A DNA stretch of 64,000 nucleotides, from contig JAACJK010000110.1 of NCBI GenBank assembly GCA_013368325.1, positions 1,404,735 to 1,468,734 on the forward strand, in the 5' to 3' direction. Of this stretch, positions 22,470 to 32,903 are shown piece by piece (the first letter of the stretch is position 1; each line of letters opens with the position of its first letter). The position numbers and the translations under genes are program-made. The notes below the pieces were generated by a model, which did no database searches, was not told the origin of the DNA, and worked only from the letters and a program-made list of their open reading frames with translations. The DNA comes from Ephemerocybe angulata. Lineage: Eukaryota > Basidiomycota > Agaricomycetes > Agaricales > Psathyrellaceae.

Positions 22470-22800
22470 TCGACGTGCACACCCCGGGCGAGGACTGACA
22501 GACCTATGTGCGTCTTGTTTCTCTATCATTCGGGTGGGATACTGACGGATAGACGATAGCTTCCCAAGGAATCATTGACTTTCTCTACGTACCTTCTTCC
22601 GTATCAAATTGAACTTATGCTTGCCCGATACGCGTCTGTCCGCTTCCCGATTCTCGATCTTGCGCTTGTTACGCCTAGTCTATGTCTTCTGAATCCGCCT
22701 GCCTCGGTACAACCACACCACCCTCATGTACGTCTCACCCCGGGTGCTGTACGAAGCAGCTTTGTGTCTTCTTCGACTACGTTACCTTCTCTTCCTTCTT
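22470..22800 (+). pseudogene. Voltage-gated K+ channel-like relic B2
   Basis: A short S3 remnant (YLLPYQIELMLAR at about 22591-22630) and a decayed S4 region, matching relic A2 in position within its block. Confidence 0.45.
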
Positions 22801-23894
22801 CGTGACCTCATTCGACTCTTCTTCGGCCGATATTGGGCTGATGGAGGGGCAGTTGGGTTCGTGGGATATGTTTCGGTATCTGCCGCTATCGATGATGACA
22901 TGCGATCTCTCGCCCTCTTCTCTTTCTCCCCTTTCCTTTCGTTCTTTCTCCGTCTGTCCGTCCTCCCTTCCTTCATGCGAGGAGCCCGCCCGTCGATCAC
23001 TCACTCCCATACACGCCCGCCATCAGCTGGGCGATAAAATTTGTGTGATTGAGCGCAGCATCAACTCGATGCCTGCTGCTCATCCCGTGTTGATGATCCC
23101 TGACAGATGTAGCGGTTGTTTATAGCGCGGATATGGATGATGTGCGTGGGTTTTGTGTGTGCCTTCGTTCGTCGTTTAGCCTTCGGCCTCTCACTTCGGG
23201 CTCCTTCCCTCATATCCTTGTTTTATCCCGTTTGAACGCCTCATGAGGATCGGACGGACTGTCCCTCCCACCACTTTCCTCCACTTTATCATCTTGACTA
23301 CATAGGAGCTCTCGTGCCCTCCCCTGCGGGCTTGCGCGTGTTGGTCCGGTCGGATGGTTACATTGGAGGGAAGATATTGGGAGGTGCTGTTCGTTCGGTC
23401 TCTGGGCCGTTTGGTTCGTTATTTTATTACACTGTATGGTTGGCTAAGGATTCCGTTCTCCTGTGTGCCAGTGCGGGTGTTATCGTCGGGATGTCAGGCG
23501 TCGGAGGGGCGAAGGCGGATGGTCTAGGCACGTATCGGTCGTTTGGGGTTCCTCAGCTTCTCAGCCTCCCAGTCGTTCGGGCGTCTGTCCGTTTAAACGT
23601 TCGGTCTGTTGGTTGCTCGGTGGCGCCGGAGCGACCGATACTTAGCTCGGTACTTCGCCCTTTTTGGTCGCGTTTCCCTTTCTTCCCCTCAACGTGTGGT
23701 ATCCGTGTGGAATTGCTTACGATAGCGCCCCTCTCCTCGCTCTTCCTTCCAAACAAGAATTGACGGGCGACGATGACGCCTCTCTGAAAAGGATGTTGTG
23801 GCAGCTTCCAGATACGTTCGTGATCGTGAGCCATCCGCCTCCACCCGAGCCAGTCCATGCGTATTGCTCAGGACACCAGAGACGCTGACTCGCC

Positions 23895-24770
23895 CATCGA
23901 GGAACGATTTACGCATCCTCGGTACCTTGCTCTCACAGCTCCCTCCGCGCTGAAAGGCATCTGATATTGGGCCCGCCAAAACCATGGCGTATTGCCATAG
24001 TCATCGTCACCGTCCTCATCAAACTATGAACGGAAGAATGAGCGGAGGAATGAATGTGACAGCGATGGGGATGGGATGGATGTTGCGAGGACTGAGGTGC
24101 GTCATTTGCGTGCTCTATACTCGACTATAGCTTGCGCTAACGCTGACGGTAGACTCCTTACGATGTATATTGTTTACGAATAATATACCACATGATACTC
24201 CTCCGCTGAAACGACGTAGGTCGCAACCGGCTTCCCCTATCTTCGGCAGGCGTGACACGGAGTAGGATGGCGAGGACCCACTTCACATCTCCTCAGCCTC
24301 CATGAACCGACTCGACGCTGCACCCCGATCCCTCGACCTCGTCCGCAGACGAGAACCTACCACGACCGCGCGATCGCACCTCAACCGTCATCGTAAGCCC
24401 GAGCCGTATGGACCCGCTCTCCGATCTTTCTACATCGCGCTCAAGCAGTTATGCTGGTTGGATGGGAATGTGTGGATGGCGTAAGGGACTCGGATGAATA
24501 TTTCGACCTCCACTCGTCATTGAACCCAGCTTCGACACATTTTCTGGTCCAGTCCTCTAACACTCTCGCAAGGTTTCAGTGCTTGGCGTCGTAATCAATA
24601 CATTCTTCTTTGGCTCGACCCTCGGCGCGAGATTGTTGTTGGTGATGGTGTTTGCCTGTTAGTAAGACGAGAGGGATGCGTCAGCATCCTGTCGGACTAT
24701 GCGCGGAGTCGGTCGCTTGTGAATCGCAAGATGTGGATGGTGGTGCGGTATGAGAGGTCCGTTCTAGAGA
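23895..24770 (+). other. Unassigned relic of a membrane-protein gene
   Basis: Two gene-like pieces occur close together: PEPYGPALRSFYIALKQLCW then LDGNVWMA ending at a splice donor-like gtaag (24302-24484), and SVLGVVINTFFFGSTLGARL then LLVMVFAC (24574-24660, ends in a stop). They look like one exon with a hydrophobic segment and a second with a transmembrane helix, but no complete frame can be built. The family is not recognised. Confidence 0.3.
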
Positions 24771-25088
24771 GAACGATGATATGCTCGAATATAAATAAAT
24801 GACCCTTGCGAGCCGACTAACGAAGGGTGTAGTGGGAGACTTGTCGCGGTAAGAGGGAGCAATACCGAGTAACAGTAACTGACACAGCTGGGATGGACGA
24901 AGTGGAGAGAGCAGATACAGCACGATCTGACGCCTGACACCGAGGGTACTCGACTAGCCGCCAACGGAAGCCGTACGGTACAACGTAATAGATAGTCCTG
25001 AACTGGGAAGCATAGAACTGGTGTACGGCAGAGAAGGAGATGCGAAGGAGGTAAGAAATAGCTTGGGCTGGTGGACAGAACAGTCGTA

Positions 25089-25360
25089 CTAGGAATGAGA
25101 AGCCCAGGACAATGAAAGCTCCGAGTCATCGAGACTGAGGCGCAATTGTTGAGTGGCGTAGTGTAGCGCGACAGCGGAGAGAGTCCCATCGAAGCCGGCG
25201 CCACAAGTTTCATCTCGATGGGTGAGCATGTATTCGTAGAAGGTGGTGGACACCTCCTGTGCAGACTTGTCCCCAATCGACCACATCGTTCCTACAACCC
25301 GGAGATATCCTGCAGCGAGCAACCCGGCAACGAGGTGGACAGCTTCGTCAGATTATAGAT
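25089..25360 (-). pseudogene. TPR-CHAT fragment, copy (b)
   Basis: Encodes only the end of a CHAT domain: SDEAVHLVAGLLAAGYLRVV, GTMWSIGDKSAQEVSTTFYE, then LSLDDSELSLSW. It matches the intact gene at 16517-19633 after its catalytic Cys. The last residues are frame-shifted (WASHS instead of WIPxVHFGY). On the upstream side the similarity stops abruptly at about 25360, where a different repeat begins. The catalytic His and Cys are missing, so it is a non-functional remnant. Confidence 0.75.
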
Positions 25361-25545
25361 CATACAGCGGGTGCGGTAGTCGAAGTGTCGGGGCCGTCCG
25401 AGATGGTCGTGTCGGGTGTCATGGTCGTGTCGGGTGTCATGGTCGTGTCGGGTGTCATGGCTGGGTCTCGTGGTTGTGTCGGGGGCGGGTGTTGTGGTCG
25501 TGTATGGGTCTCGAAGGCGATCGGTGAGTGGTCATCAGATGGTAC
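25360..25545 (-). repeat. Tandem 18-bp repeat encoding TPDTT units, relic of a Thr-rich protein
   Basis: On the plus strand ATGGTCGTGTCGGGTGTC occurs three times in a row (about 25403-25456), with degenerate units on both sides. Read on the minus strand it encodes TPDTTM repeats and ends SDGPDTSTTAPA, very close to TTTSDGSETSTPAPA in the secreted protein at 58272-59386. It is fused at 25360 to a CHAT fragment and at about 25550 to unrelated sequence. Confidence 0.55.
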
Positions 25546-25689
25546 AACTGATACGACGCACACGACACCGCCAGTGCCGGGTCGGAGTCGGAGTGACCAT
25601 CGCTGGCGTACGAGGTCCGCGTTGATTGAGATGTCGAGAACGAGGTCGATGGGAGTGCGAAAGTGGGTGGAAGGGGAGAAGGGAAGAAA

Positions 25690-26190
25690 TAGTAGGAGGA
25701 CGATAGGGTACTCACTGACGACAATGAACCATGCTGCGGCGTGGATGGAGGCGGATCGGGCGGGGTTTCCGTCCACAACTTCGTTCCACGTCCCTCCTAC
25801 AGGCTTGTCAGCTTCTGGTTGCAGTATACAATGGTGAGACGTACAGGAGAATTGTGCGATTGTAGCCGAACGGGGGAAGACGCGGAGGAGGCAAAGCATG
25901 CGCAGGGTGGAGCAGCGAAAGAGCACAGAGGTGCTTTAGCCGAGCATGAGCGTGATGTAGGTTTACAATCCCGTAGAAGGTTTCCCACACCGTGCATTAA
26001 CCTACCACTCGAACGATGGAGAGATGAAGACGTACAGTAGATACACAGAACCGATCTGAACAAGCTCCACCCATCCAAACCACATATGATTGCTGACCCC
26101 ACGTGGCACGGAACTTCGGCGTCTCGAGCACCGTCTCGAGCGCGCTGCACACGATTAGCGCTGTGCTCCCATGAGTAAACGCCTCTTCCC
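25690..26190 (-). pseudogene. Voltage-gated K+ channel-like relic, reversed copy
   Basis: In minus orientation: an S1 piece (about 26110-26155), FRSVLCIY and similar after S2, an S3-S4 remnant ending with LPPFGYNRTILL at about 25850, and a pore-helix piece SASIHAAAWFIVVS followed by a splice-donor-like GTGAGT at about 25717. The last is the best preserved pore fragment among the relics, but the TVGYG exon that should follow is absent. Confidence 0.55.
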
Positions 26191-26199
26191 GGCCTGGCC

Positions 26200-26768
26200 G
26201 ACGGTGAGGAAGAGGTGATCACCTTTTGGGGGGATAGGGAGCACAGATCGTGCGCCCCGACGATCGTGGTGTGAAAATAAGAATGCGTGGGTATGCATTT
26301 AGGGGCGCATGGCGCGAACGCTGAAGGGCCGTCGCATAACTCAATCGTCGAATACAGCGATCTTGGTCATATCAGATAATGCTTGGCAACTAATATTACA
26401 CGAGCACTGGTGTATGATAATTCGCAGCTCCTTTCAGCGCTTCCTCCTCGTCGAATAATACAAAGTGGATTTGATTGTAGCACCGCGCTACCCGAGGCGC
26501 TCAAACACGGGATGTTCGGTCCACGTCCACATGTGCCTCAGGCTACGATCTATCCGAGCCCCTACTCGGTGTTCACGGATATGTACGGGTATGAAGGCTG
26601 AACCCCTTCCCCTTCCGTTCGGGTAGGTCCCAAATTTACGAAATGATTACCAGCTTTATAACCGTTGTGCTACGCTATTCCTCTGTCTTAAAAACATCCC
26701 TTCGGTGCTCCACATCAGCCCCCTCATTTTAGCTTATTCCACACCCTCGTTTACTTGAAGGCAAAGCC
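26200..26768. other. Intergenic, upstream of the RE-L secreted gene copy 2
   Basis: No supported gene. TTTATAACC at about 26654 is a weak TATA candidate for the gene at 26769. Confidence 0.35.
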
Positions 26769-27299
26769 ATGCGTGTCTCCTTCATCCACCTACTCACAGC
26801 TCTGGGGGCTCTCGCCTCCCTCGCAAATGCGTATCACGACGACGTAGGTGCACCACTGGCGTACAAAGTCACCACAAATGCTGACATCTTATTTATCCCT
26901 ACCCTCAGTACACATTTGCAGCCAGGGATCTAGACGAGCTCACTACCCTCTACCGCCGAGAAATCCTCGCCGATATTGCCACTCGTGATCTCGTCGCCGA
27001 AGTCGCAGGCCGGCTGGAGGCGAGATCTAGCCACCTAAACCCAAACCAAACCCCATATAAGTGCAACCGCTGCAACCAGACATTCGCACGCACACCGGCG
27101 GGGAACCAGGAGGTGAGAGACGCGAATTACCTTTGGTGCATTTGGGAACTGAGGAACTGTTGTTATAGTATTCCAGCCATCTAAATACTCACAGGTAAAC
27201 CTCTCACGGAGGTACGAGACCGATAAGTGGGCGAGACAAGGATTCCTTAGTTTCACTGGGCATCTGTGCCCAAGTAGGATTCTACGTGTAGTACTGTGA
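26769..27299 (+). CDS. Secreted RE-L family protein, copy 2, with a C2H2-like module
   Basis: Exons 26769-26843, 26909-27112, 27169-27194 and 27251-27299 give about 117 residues. Exon 1 encodes the signal peptide (MRVSFIHLLTALGALASLAN, cleavage near NA-YHDD) and is followed by a 65-bp phase-0 intron, as in the other family members. The pro-region reads ARDLDELTTLYRREILADIA then TRDLVAEVAGRLEAR, the same Arg-Glu/Asp-Leu pattern as copies 1 and 3. The end holds KCNRCNQTFARTPAGNQE. Across an in-phase intron, YSSHLNTH completes C-x2-C-x16-H-x3-H, a zinc-finger-like arrangement unusual in a secreted protein. If the second intron is not removed, translation reads through and ends at 27184 without the histidines. 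Confidence 0.6.
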
Positions 27300-28143
27300 T
27301 GTTTGTTGTGCTCTACTGGACTAGTACCTTCGTTCTGCCTCAGATGAACACCTTCCCATGCAATCCCCGACCCATCACCTCCGTTACCGAAGAAACGAGG
27401 CGTAACTAACTCGTGTACCTGGACTCCTGGAGCACTGTATGAGTGGCGACTCGTTCGAGGCTCTGCGCCCTCCAGAGTTGGGCGTCGATCAGCCCATCTT
27501 CGCGGCTCATGTCTTCACTTCTATTGCCTGGCAGGGCACAAACATAGCTTACTACAGGGATTCAGGGCTCCTATCTGAGGTTCGGTGTGTGAATCAGCTC
27601 TATAATCCGAGTTCCGCGTGGAAGGAGCACATAAAGGCGTGTGTTGCATAGGTGACCCGCAATCCAGGAGAAGCTGCCATGGCGGCGGGAATATTTCCCA
27701 CAGCGCCTATTGGTCGATATATCTGGCGGCGGTAGCGACACTCGGAGCGGACACGGGTAAATTTCAGATTTCTAAAAGTGTTTTCGTACTCATCCCAGTG
27801 TAGAGTGGTTCCATGTTTAATTTAACGGATTTGTATTTACTTATGACGCGAGTTGGCATATGGATCGGAACGTATTGAATTATACTGTGTGGATTGTAGT
27901 CTAGAAGCTCACTACGATGCTGTGGTAGGATGTGCGCGCAGCAGGGACCTAAGCTCATCCGAGTCGTCGTCCACACAACCCTGTCAATCAAGGCTCTCTT
28001 ATCATCAGTCCCGGGCCCTGAGCACGTGGGCATGGAGTAGCCAGGTGGCCAAGAAATCGGTTGAATTGATCTACTGGGTTGTTCAAGCATTACATCCTAC
28101 AGATGTCGACGATGAAAGAAGGGATCGAAATCATTGATCGATC
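27300..28143. other. Intergenic, no supported gene
   Basis: A 70-codon frame at 27439-27651 (contains HVFTSIAWQGTNIAYY) is the only candidate and has no support beyond length. Otherwise nothing recognisable up to the Harbinger target site. Confidence 0.35.
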
Positions 28144-29856
28144 ATTAGGGTGTTTCACGTTGGCGTTTTTGGGCCGTTTTTCGGTTAGATTCTTTGATTC
28201 AAGCCCTTGAGTTTTTGAGCGCCTTTTGAGAAAAACGAGTGAAAAATCTATCAAAAACGACCCCTTGCGTGAAACCCCTAGAGCGATCGTAATAAGAAAT
28301 GAACGTGGGACCCTGAGTTCAAACCGGGCCACGGCCAATTTGGGGTTGTTGCTGTACATCATCGTCCCTCGACACTCGTTCGAGATGCCGGCCATCCCTC
28401 TCAGGGAGAAACTTCTAAATCGTGCATTTGCTTATGCTCGTCGCCTCCAGAAATTCCGCCGCCTCAGACGCGCCTTCCGCGGTTCTGACTCCAGTCAGTC
28501 AGACTTCGACTCATACAACTCGGACATGGATCTGGATGACAACAACGACGCCGCACAACAACCTGAGCCTGAGCCAGACGACGAAGACCTCTCCAGCATC
28601 AGCTCCCTTAGCTCCCTTTCCTCCCTTTCCTCCCTTTCCTCCTTCAGCGGCATCGGTTCGGACAGTTCAGCAGAGCTTGGAAGCCCGGATCCCGATCAAG
28701 ATGCTTACCACCACTCGCTTTGGGATGCGATAGAGGAGGAGGAAGAAGACTTGGATGCCACGGAACGGTACACTCGGCGGCTCACGAGTCACGGCCATTC
28801 GCGCTCGAATCGACTACCTATCAACCACTCGCGTCCTGCATCCAAACGAGGTCCACAAACTCTCGCAGCTCTACCTCGTCCTAATCCTTTACAAACGCGA
28901 TGATCCCTACCGCTTCCGCCGAAATCTTCGTGTTTCCCCAACGACATTCGATACACTGGTGAACCGGATTGCTCACCATCCCGTTTTCCTCAGTACCGGT
29001 CCCCAAGCTCAGCTTCCTGTTGAAGAACAGCTGGCCATCGCCCTCAAACGGTTCGGAAACTTTGGGAGCAACGCGTCTGTTGAGGCGATCGCGCAGTGGG
29101 CTGGGGTGTCTGCTGGAATGGTTGTGAATGCTACACGGCGGGTGATGGAAGCTATTCTATCACTTCACGATGAGTATGTTCATTGGCCTAGTGCTGCAGC
29201 AAAGGAGGAGGCGAAGGAATGGGTGGAAGCTGCAAGCTGTGCAGCATGGCGCGATGGGTGGTTATTTGTAGACGGAACTCTCGTTCCGCTCGCAGATAAA
29301 CCAGGATTTCACGGCGAGTCCTATTTCGATCGGAAATCGAATTACTCCCTGAATGTCCAGGTAACGTTGCCTGTTCTGTCGAGCTTCGATGCCATACTGA
29401 CGGTTTGAGTTCACAGTTGATTACACTGCCAAACTTGAAGATCGTCGACTACGTGATTGGGCATTGTGGCAGCGCACACGACTCGACAGCGTTCATGGAC
29501 ATTGGACTCGCGTACGCATCGCGACCAGCAGAGGTTGATAGGATCTGGTGAATGGATATGGGCGGACTCTGCATACCCGGTTGAGGCTTGGTGTGTTACG
29601 CCATACAAGAAGCCTGCGGCAAACATCCCGGAAAATAGAGTATTTAATTATTGGGTCTCTCGTGTACGTGATCTTGCTTCATTTCGGAGCTTTGGCTGAC
29701 ATGCTTATCAGGTGCGTATCCGGTCTGAGCACGCAGTCGGGTATCTCAAAGGGCGCTTTCAGTCTTTGAAGGGTCTTCGTCAACAGATCATCAGCCAAAC
29801 AGCACATGAGCGCGCACTCGTTTGGGTTCGGACCTGCCTTGTTCTTCACAACATGA

Positions 29857-30644
29857 TTCACGACCAAGGGGCTCTCACCGGAGAATGCCGAGACATCGAC
29901 TCCTGGAGTTCGTGAAGGAATCGGTGCCACGGGTCCCGCTACATATATGGCAGTCACTCTGGGGTCCTGCTGTGAAATTCCCTTATTCGGCACGAAGGCG
30001 CTCGCCCTAACTGTGTCTTAAGAGGCCTGTTACTCCATACCTACATCGCTGTATAGGGTATAGGGGCGACTTTAATCAATTAATGCTACTAGTACAGCTA
30101 TGCATTATGCTACCGAAGGCCTCCAAGTCCGATACCTCCAACTTACACCCCAACTTGGCCCCACAGCGTGAACTTGAAGTAAGTGAGTGAGAAGGTATAC
30201 CGTATACCCGTATACCGGAAAACAAAGGACTGGGAACAGAACATGACTCGGCCTACGTGCTTGAAGTGACTCGATGCCTCATATTATTACGCACTGCAAG
30301 GGCAGCTCACGGTGAACAGGGGCCGGAAGACCAGAGGAGGACACCGCACGGCGCACGGCGCAGGCTGACACCAAGAGAATCATGGAATTAAGGTGATTAT
30401 GATACATTAGAGATACCCTGGATATCGCTACTTTGTCAATCATTGTCCACATACTGTGTTAAAACAGTGGAATACCATTATTGCGGTCGAGGAGAACGAG
30501 CGCCTTCGTGCCGAATAAGGGAATTTCACAGCAGGACCCCAGAGTGACTGCCATATATGTAGCGGGACCCGTGGCACCGATTCCTTCACGAACTCCAGGA
30601 GTCGATGTCTCGGCATTCTCCGGTGAGAGCCCCTTGTTCACGAC
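29857..30644. mobile_element. Foldback MITE, 772 bp, with 140-bp perfect TIRs and 8-bp target duplication
   Basis: Positions 29865-30004 and 30497-30636 are perfect inverted copies (140 bp, starting CAAGGGGCTCTCACCGG). The element is flanked by TTCACGAC on both sides (29857-29864 and 30637-30644). An 8-bp duplication is typical of hAT-type elements; the CA...TG ends agree. The 492-bp interior has no open frame of note. It lies inside the Harbinger transposase, so it is younger than that element. Confidence 0.85.
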
Positions 30645-31043
30645 ATCGAATCTGGGCAGCCTCAGGATGCAGTATGGGAGGAGGAGTTGATTGAGGGTGG
30701 ACTACAGGATGAGTCGAGTAGCGATGAGGATGATGGTCCGTCAAATGGTGATCACCACCCTGTGACTGTGCCAGCCCGTGAGTCTCGGGGGCAGCGTAAA
30801 CGACGCCGTGTGCAGCGATGGGAGTCGATGTCTCGGCATTCTCCGGTGAGAGCCCCTTGTTCACGACATCGAATCTGGGCAGCCTCAGGATGCAGTATGG
30901 GAGGAGGAGTTGATTGAGGGTGGACTACAGGATGAGTCGAGTAGCGATGAGGATGATGGTCCGTCAAATGGTGATCACCACCCTGTGACTGTGCCAGCCC
31001 GTGAGTCTCGGGGGCAGCGTAAACGACGCCGTGTGCAGCGATG
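30598..31043. repeat. Perfect tandem duplication, 2 x 223 bp
   Basis: 30598-30820 is repeated without visible change at 30821-31043. The unit contains the last 39 bp of the MITE, its right 8-bp target duplication and about 176 bp of the transposase 3' end. The duplication therefore happened after the MITE inserted. It also puts a second copy of the MITE terminus into the locus (30821-30859). Confidence 0.85.
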
Positions 31044-31124
31044 GTTGTACGAAAGTGGTGTTGCATCTGTTAGAGATACTAATATGAACTTGCGATTGTA
31101 TTAGGTACATGATAGTTTGTAATT

Positions 31125-32620
31125 CTACGCATTCGGAAGGGTCCAGTTATCCAAAGTCGATTGACCAACTTCCATCCCAGAGCCCATAACGTTCGACACC
31201 ATAACGTCCGACACCATCACATCCGACATTCCCATGGAATCCGGCATTCCCATGGTACTGCTGGGACCTGCTTGGAAGAGTGCACCCACGTTGGCGTGAT
31301 CATCACCTTGAGGAGGATTTCCACCGCGCTGCATAACAAACGACATCATCATCTCAAGCTGGCGATCTTGACGACGCTGCTCAGCCGCCAACCTCTCCCT
31401 CTCCATCACCATCTTCTCGCGTTTGGCCTTCATTTTTTCGTGCTCGAGTTCCTGCCGCTGCTGCTGTAACTTCAGCTCCATCATACGCACCTTGCTTCGC
31501 TCATCACGGCGACGTGATTCTTCCTTGAGTTCAAGCACGTGAACCTCGTCAAGGCCATCGACATCCGACGAGTCGTTGTACGTGCGCTTCTTTGAAGTCT
31601 TGCTCGTCTTGGTGTCCTGTTTAACGGGCTTCGCGGCAGGCTTGGCGATCTTGGGTTTGGCGTCAACCGGAGGCTTTTCTGAACTGCCAGGTTTGGTCTC
31701 GCCAAGCTTCTAGATACATGTCAGCATCACAACAGAGTCGAAGGAACTAATTACACACAGCTGTGGCGAGAACATCGTCCTTGACCTCGTCGTCATCTCC
31801 CAAGTCTTCGATAGGCTGGGCTTTACCACCAAGCTTATCACGTTCATCACCTCCCTCATCCCCAGACTCCAAGTCCAATCCGGCGTCGTCTCCTTTCACC
31901 GGTTTTTCGAACAGAGCCACAGCGGTGGCGGCATGATCTTCACCTGGGGTAGCGTTTGAGACCCCGACAGGGTTGTAGTTGGGCAATTCGGACCAGAGGC
32001 CATGGAGGTCGGCGTAGATGGGCCATGCTTTCAACAGTTTAGCTATAAAAAAAGTTGTTAGCACAAGACGACCGATTGCCAGACAAATCTAGGATAGTAC
32101 GTACCTTCAAGATTCTCAGCACTGTCTTCGGGCTTGACACCAGCCCCGGTGCTTTTCATCTTGCGACGTTCATCACCGTATCTCTTCTTCAATCTAAAAT
32201 ACACGTTGCGCGTATAGCCACCCCACATGGTAAGCTCAGATAGCCCGGAATACAGTGATCAAATAACGTACCTCTGGAATTGCTGTTGAGTCGACTTCCC
32301 ATATCGCTTTGGATCCTTCAGGTAATCCGTCTTGGTATCCTCATCGACATCTTCATCAGTGAAGATCACATTTGCAAGATCTTGATAGAGTTGGAGCTTC
32401 CCATCGGCGTTGGCAACCTTCTTCCGGCCTTCAGCCTTTGCCTTGGGTTCTCCTGGATATACCTAATCGCAGCCTGGACCCATTCTATATGCTTGTCCCA
32501 AGGGATCGATGGCCCACGAGGTGCCTTCTCCGGGGCAGGAGGTGCTGTGGCTGCGGGAGGGGGTGCGGCGTCACTGCCTTTGTTCGAGCTTCGAAGGCGG
32601 GAGTTGCTGCTTTGAGCCAT
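31125..32620 (-). pseudogene. Harbinger Myb/SANT-like partner protein, probable frameshift
   Basis: ATG at 32618-32620 (MAQSSNSRLRSSNK). An N-terminal DNA-binding part has IPWDKHIEWVQAAIRYIQEN, then in another frame KAEGRKKVANADGKLQLYQD, KRYGKSTQQQFQR and LKKRYGDERRKMKSTGAG. This is the trihelix/SANT-like arrangement of Harbinger accessory proteins. Three in-frame introns follow, an acidic region, a basic linker, a long coiled coil (LELKEESRRRDERSKVRMME ... ERERLAAEQRR) and a Met/Ser/Val-rich tail with repeated SDVM. The frame changes near 32440 with no plausible intron, which suggests a one-base deletion. Expected role: it binds the subterminal repeats and carries the transposase to the nucleus. 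If the frame change is a sequence error, the gene is intact. Confidence 0.6.
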
Positions 32621-32903
32621 GGGACGAGTCGACAACGGGGCGTACAGGATCAAGGGAAAGGAAATTAAGATCAAAGCCAAATATATTTGCTAACGTAATA
32701 CACTTGGGAGGCGGGACGGAAAACACGACCGAAAAACGGACTGGAAAATGAGTCTGGATTTTGCAAGAGGAGGGTAGGAGCTGCTTTTGCAAAACCGAAA
32801 AACGCGCGCGGATCCGTTTTTTGGGCAGCAAAAACGATGACAAAAACGCACACAAAAACGACATCAAAAACGACCGAAAAACGCCAACGTGAAACACCCT
32901 ATT

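Larger units (their letters stand above)
20900..23890 (+). repeat. Subtelomeric block B (segmental repeat with decayed K+ channel sequence)
   Basis: Second copy of the block seen at 13300-16130, in the same orientation. It opens with a frame (20944-21186) that shares DAMAxGSxASSxHSLTTLIG and PTQRPxAxLYISxFTxESP with block A at the protein level. It then carries the same series of channel remnants and the FVGYVSVSAAIDDDM string at about 22858-22905, and ends in the T/C-rich tail near 23690. Confidence 0.6.
28385..31104 (+). pseudogene. Harbinger transposase (DDE_Tnp_4 type), disrupted
   Basis: From ATG 28385: an acidic Ser/Glu-rich N-terminus with a repeated LSS stretch, then KLSQLYLVLILYKRDDPYRF, and the DDE nuclease. 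The nuclease shows VDGTLVPL (first Asp), GHCGSAHDSTAF, WIWADSAYP (second Asp) and RIRSEHAVGYLKGRFQSLKG (Glu), then LVLHNMIHD. Introns at about 29361-29416 and 29665-29711 are in frame. Damage: a frame change near 28785-28800, another near 29515-29540, and a 772-bp MITE inserted after LHNMIHD at 29864. The true C-terminus (SGQPQDAVWEEELIEGG ... RRRVQRWLYESG) resumes after the insertion at about 30645, is tandemly duplicated, and ends at 31104. Function was target recognition and cut-and-paste in the nucleus. Confidence 0.8.
28144..32903. mobile_element. PIF/Harbinger DNA transposon with 24-bp TIRs and ATT target duplication
   Basis: The ends AGGGTGTTTCACGTTGGCGT... at 28147-28170 and 32877-32900 are perfect 24-bp inverted repeats. 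The 3-bp sequence ATT flanks both (28144-28146 and 32901-32903), as expected for Harbinger (3-bp, AT-rich target duplications). The 4754-bp element carries a DDE transposase on the plus strand and a Myb/SANT-like gene on the minus strand, the usual two-gene Harbinger arrangement. Just inside the ends are many CGTTTTT motifs in both orientations, likely transposase- or Myb-binding sites. The transposase is broken, so this copy is not autonomous. Confidence 0.85.

Noticed and set aside
25360..25545. CRISPR-like array because of the regularly spaced 18-bp repeats
   Set aside because: Units are contiguous without spacers and encode a Thr-rich repeat; the organism is a fungus.
30598..31066. Repeated 92-104 codon minus-strand frames
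   Set aside because: Antisense of the transposase C-terminus, repeated only because of the 223-bp duplication.
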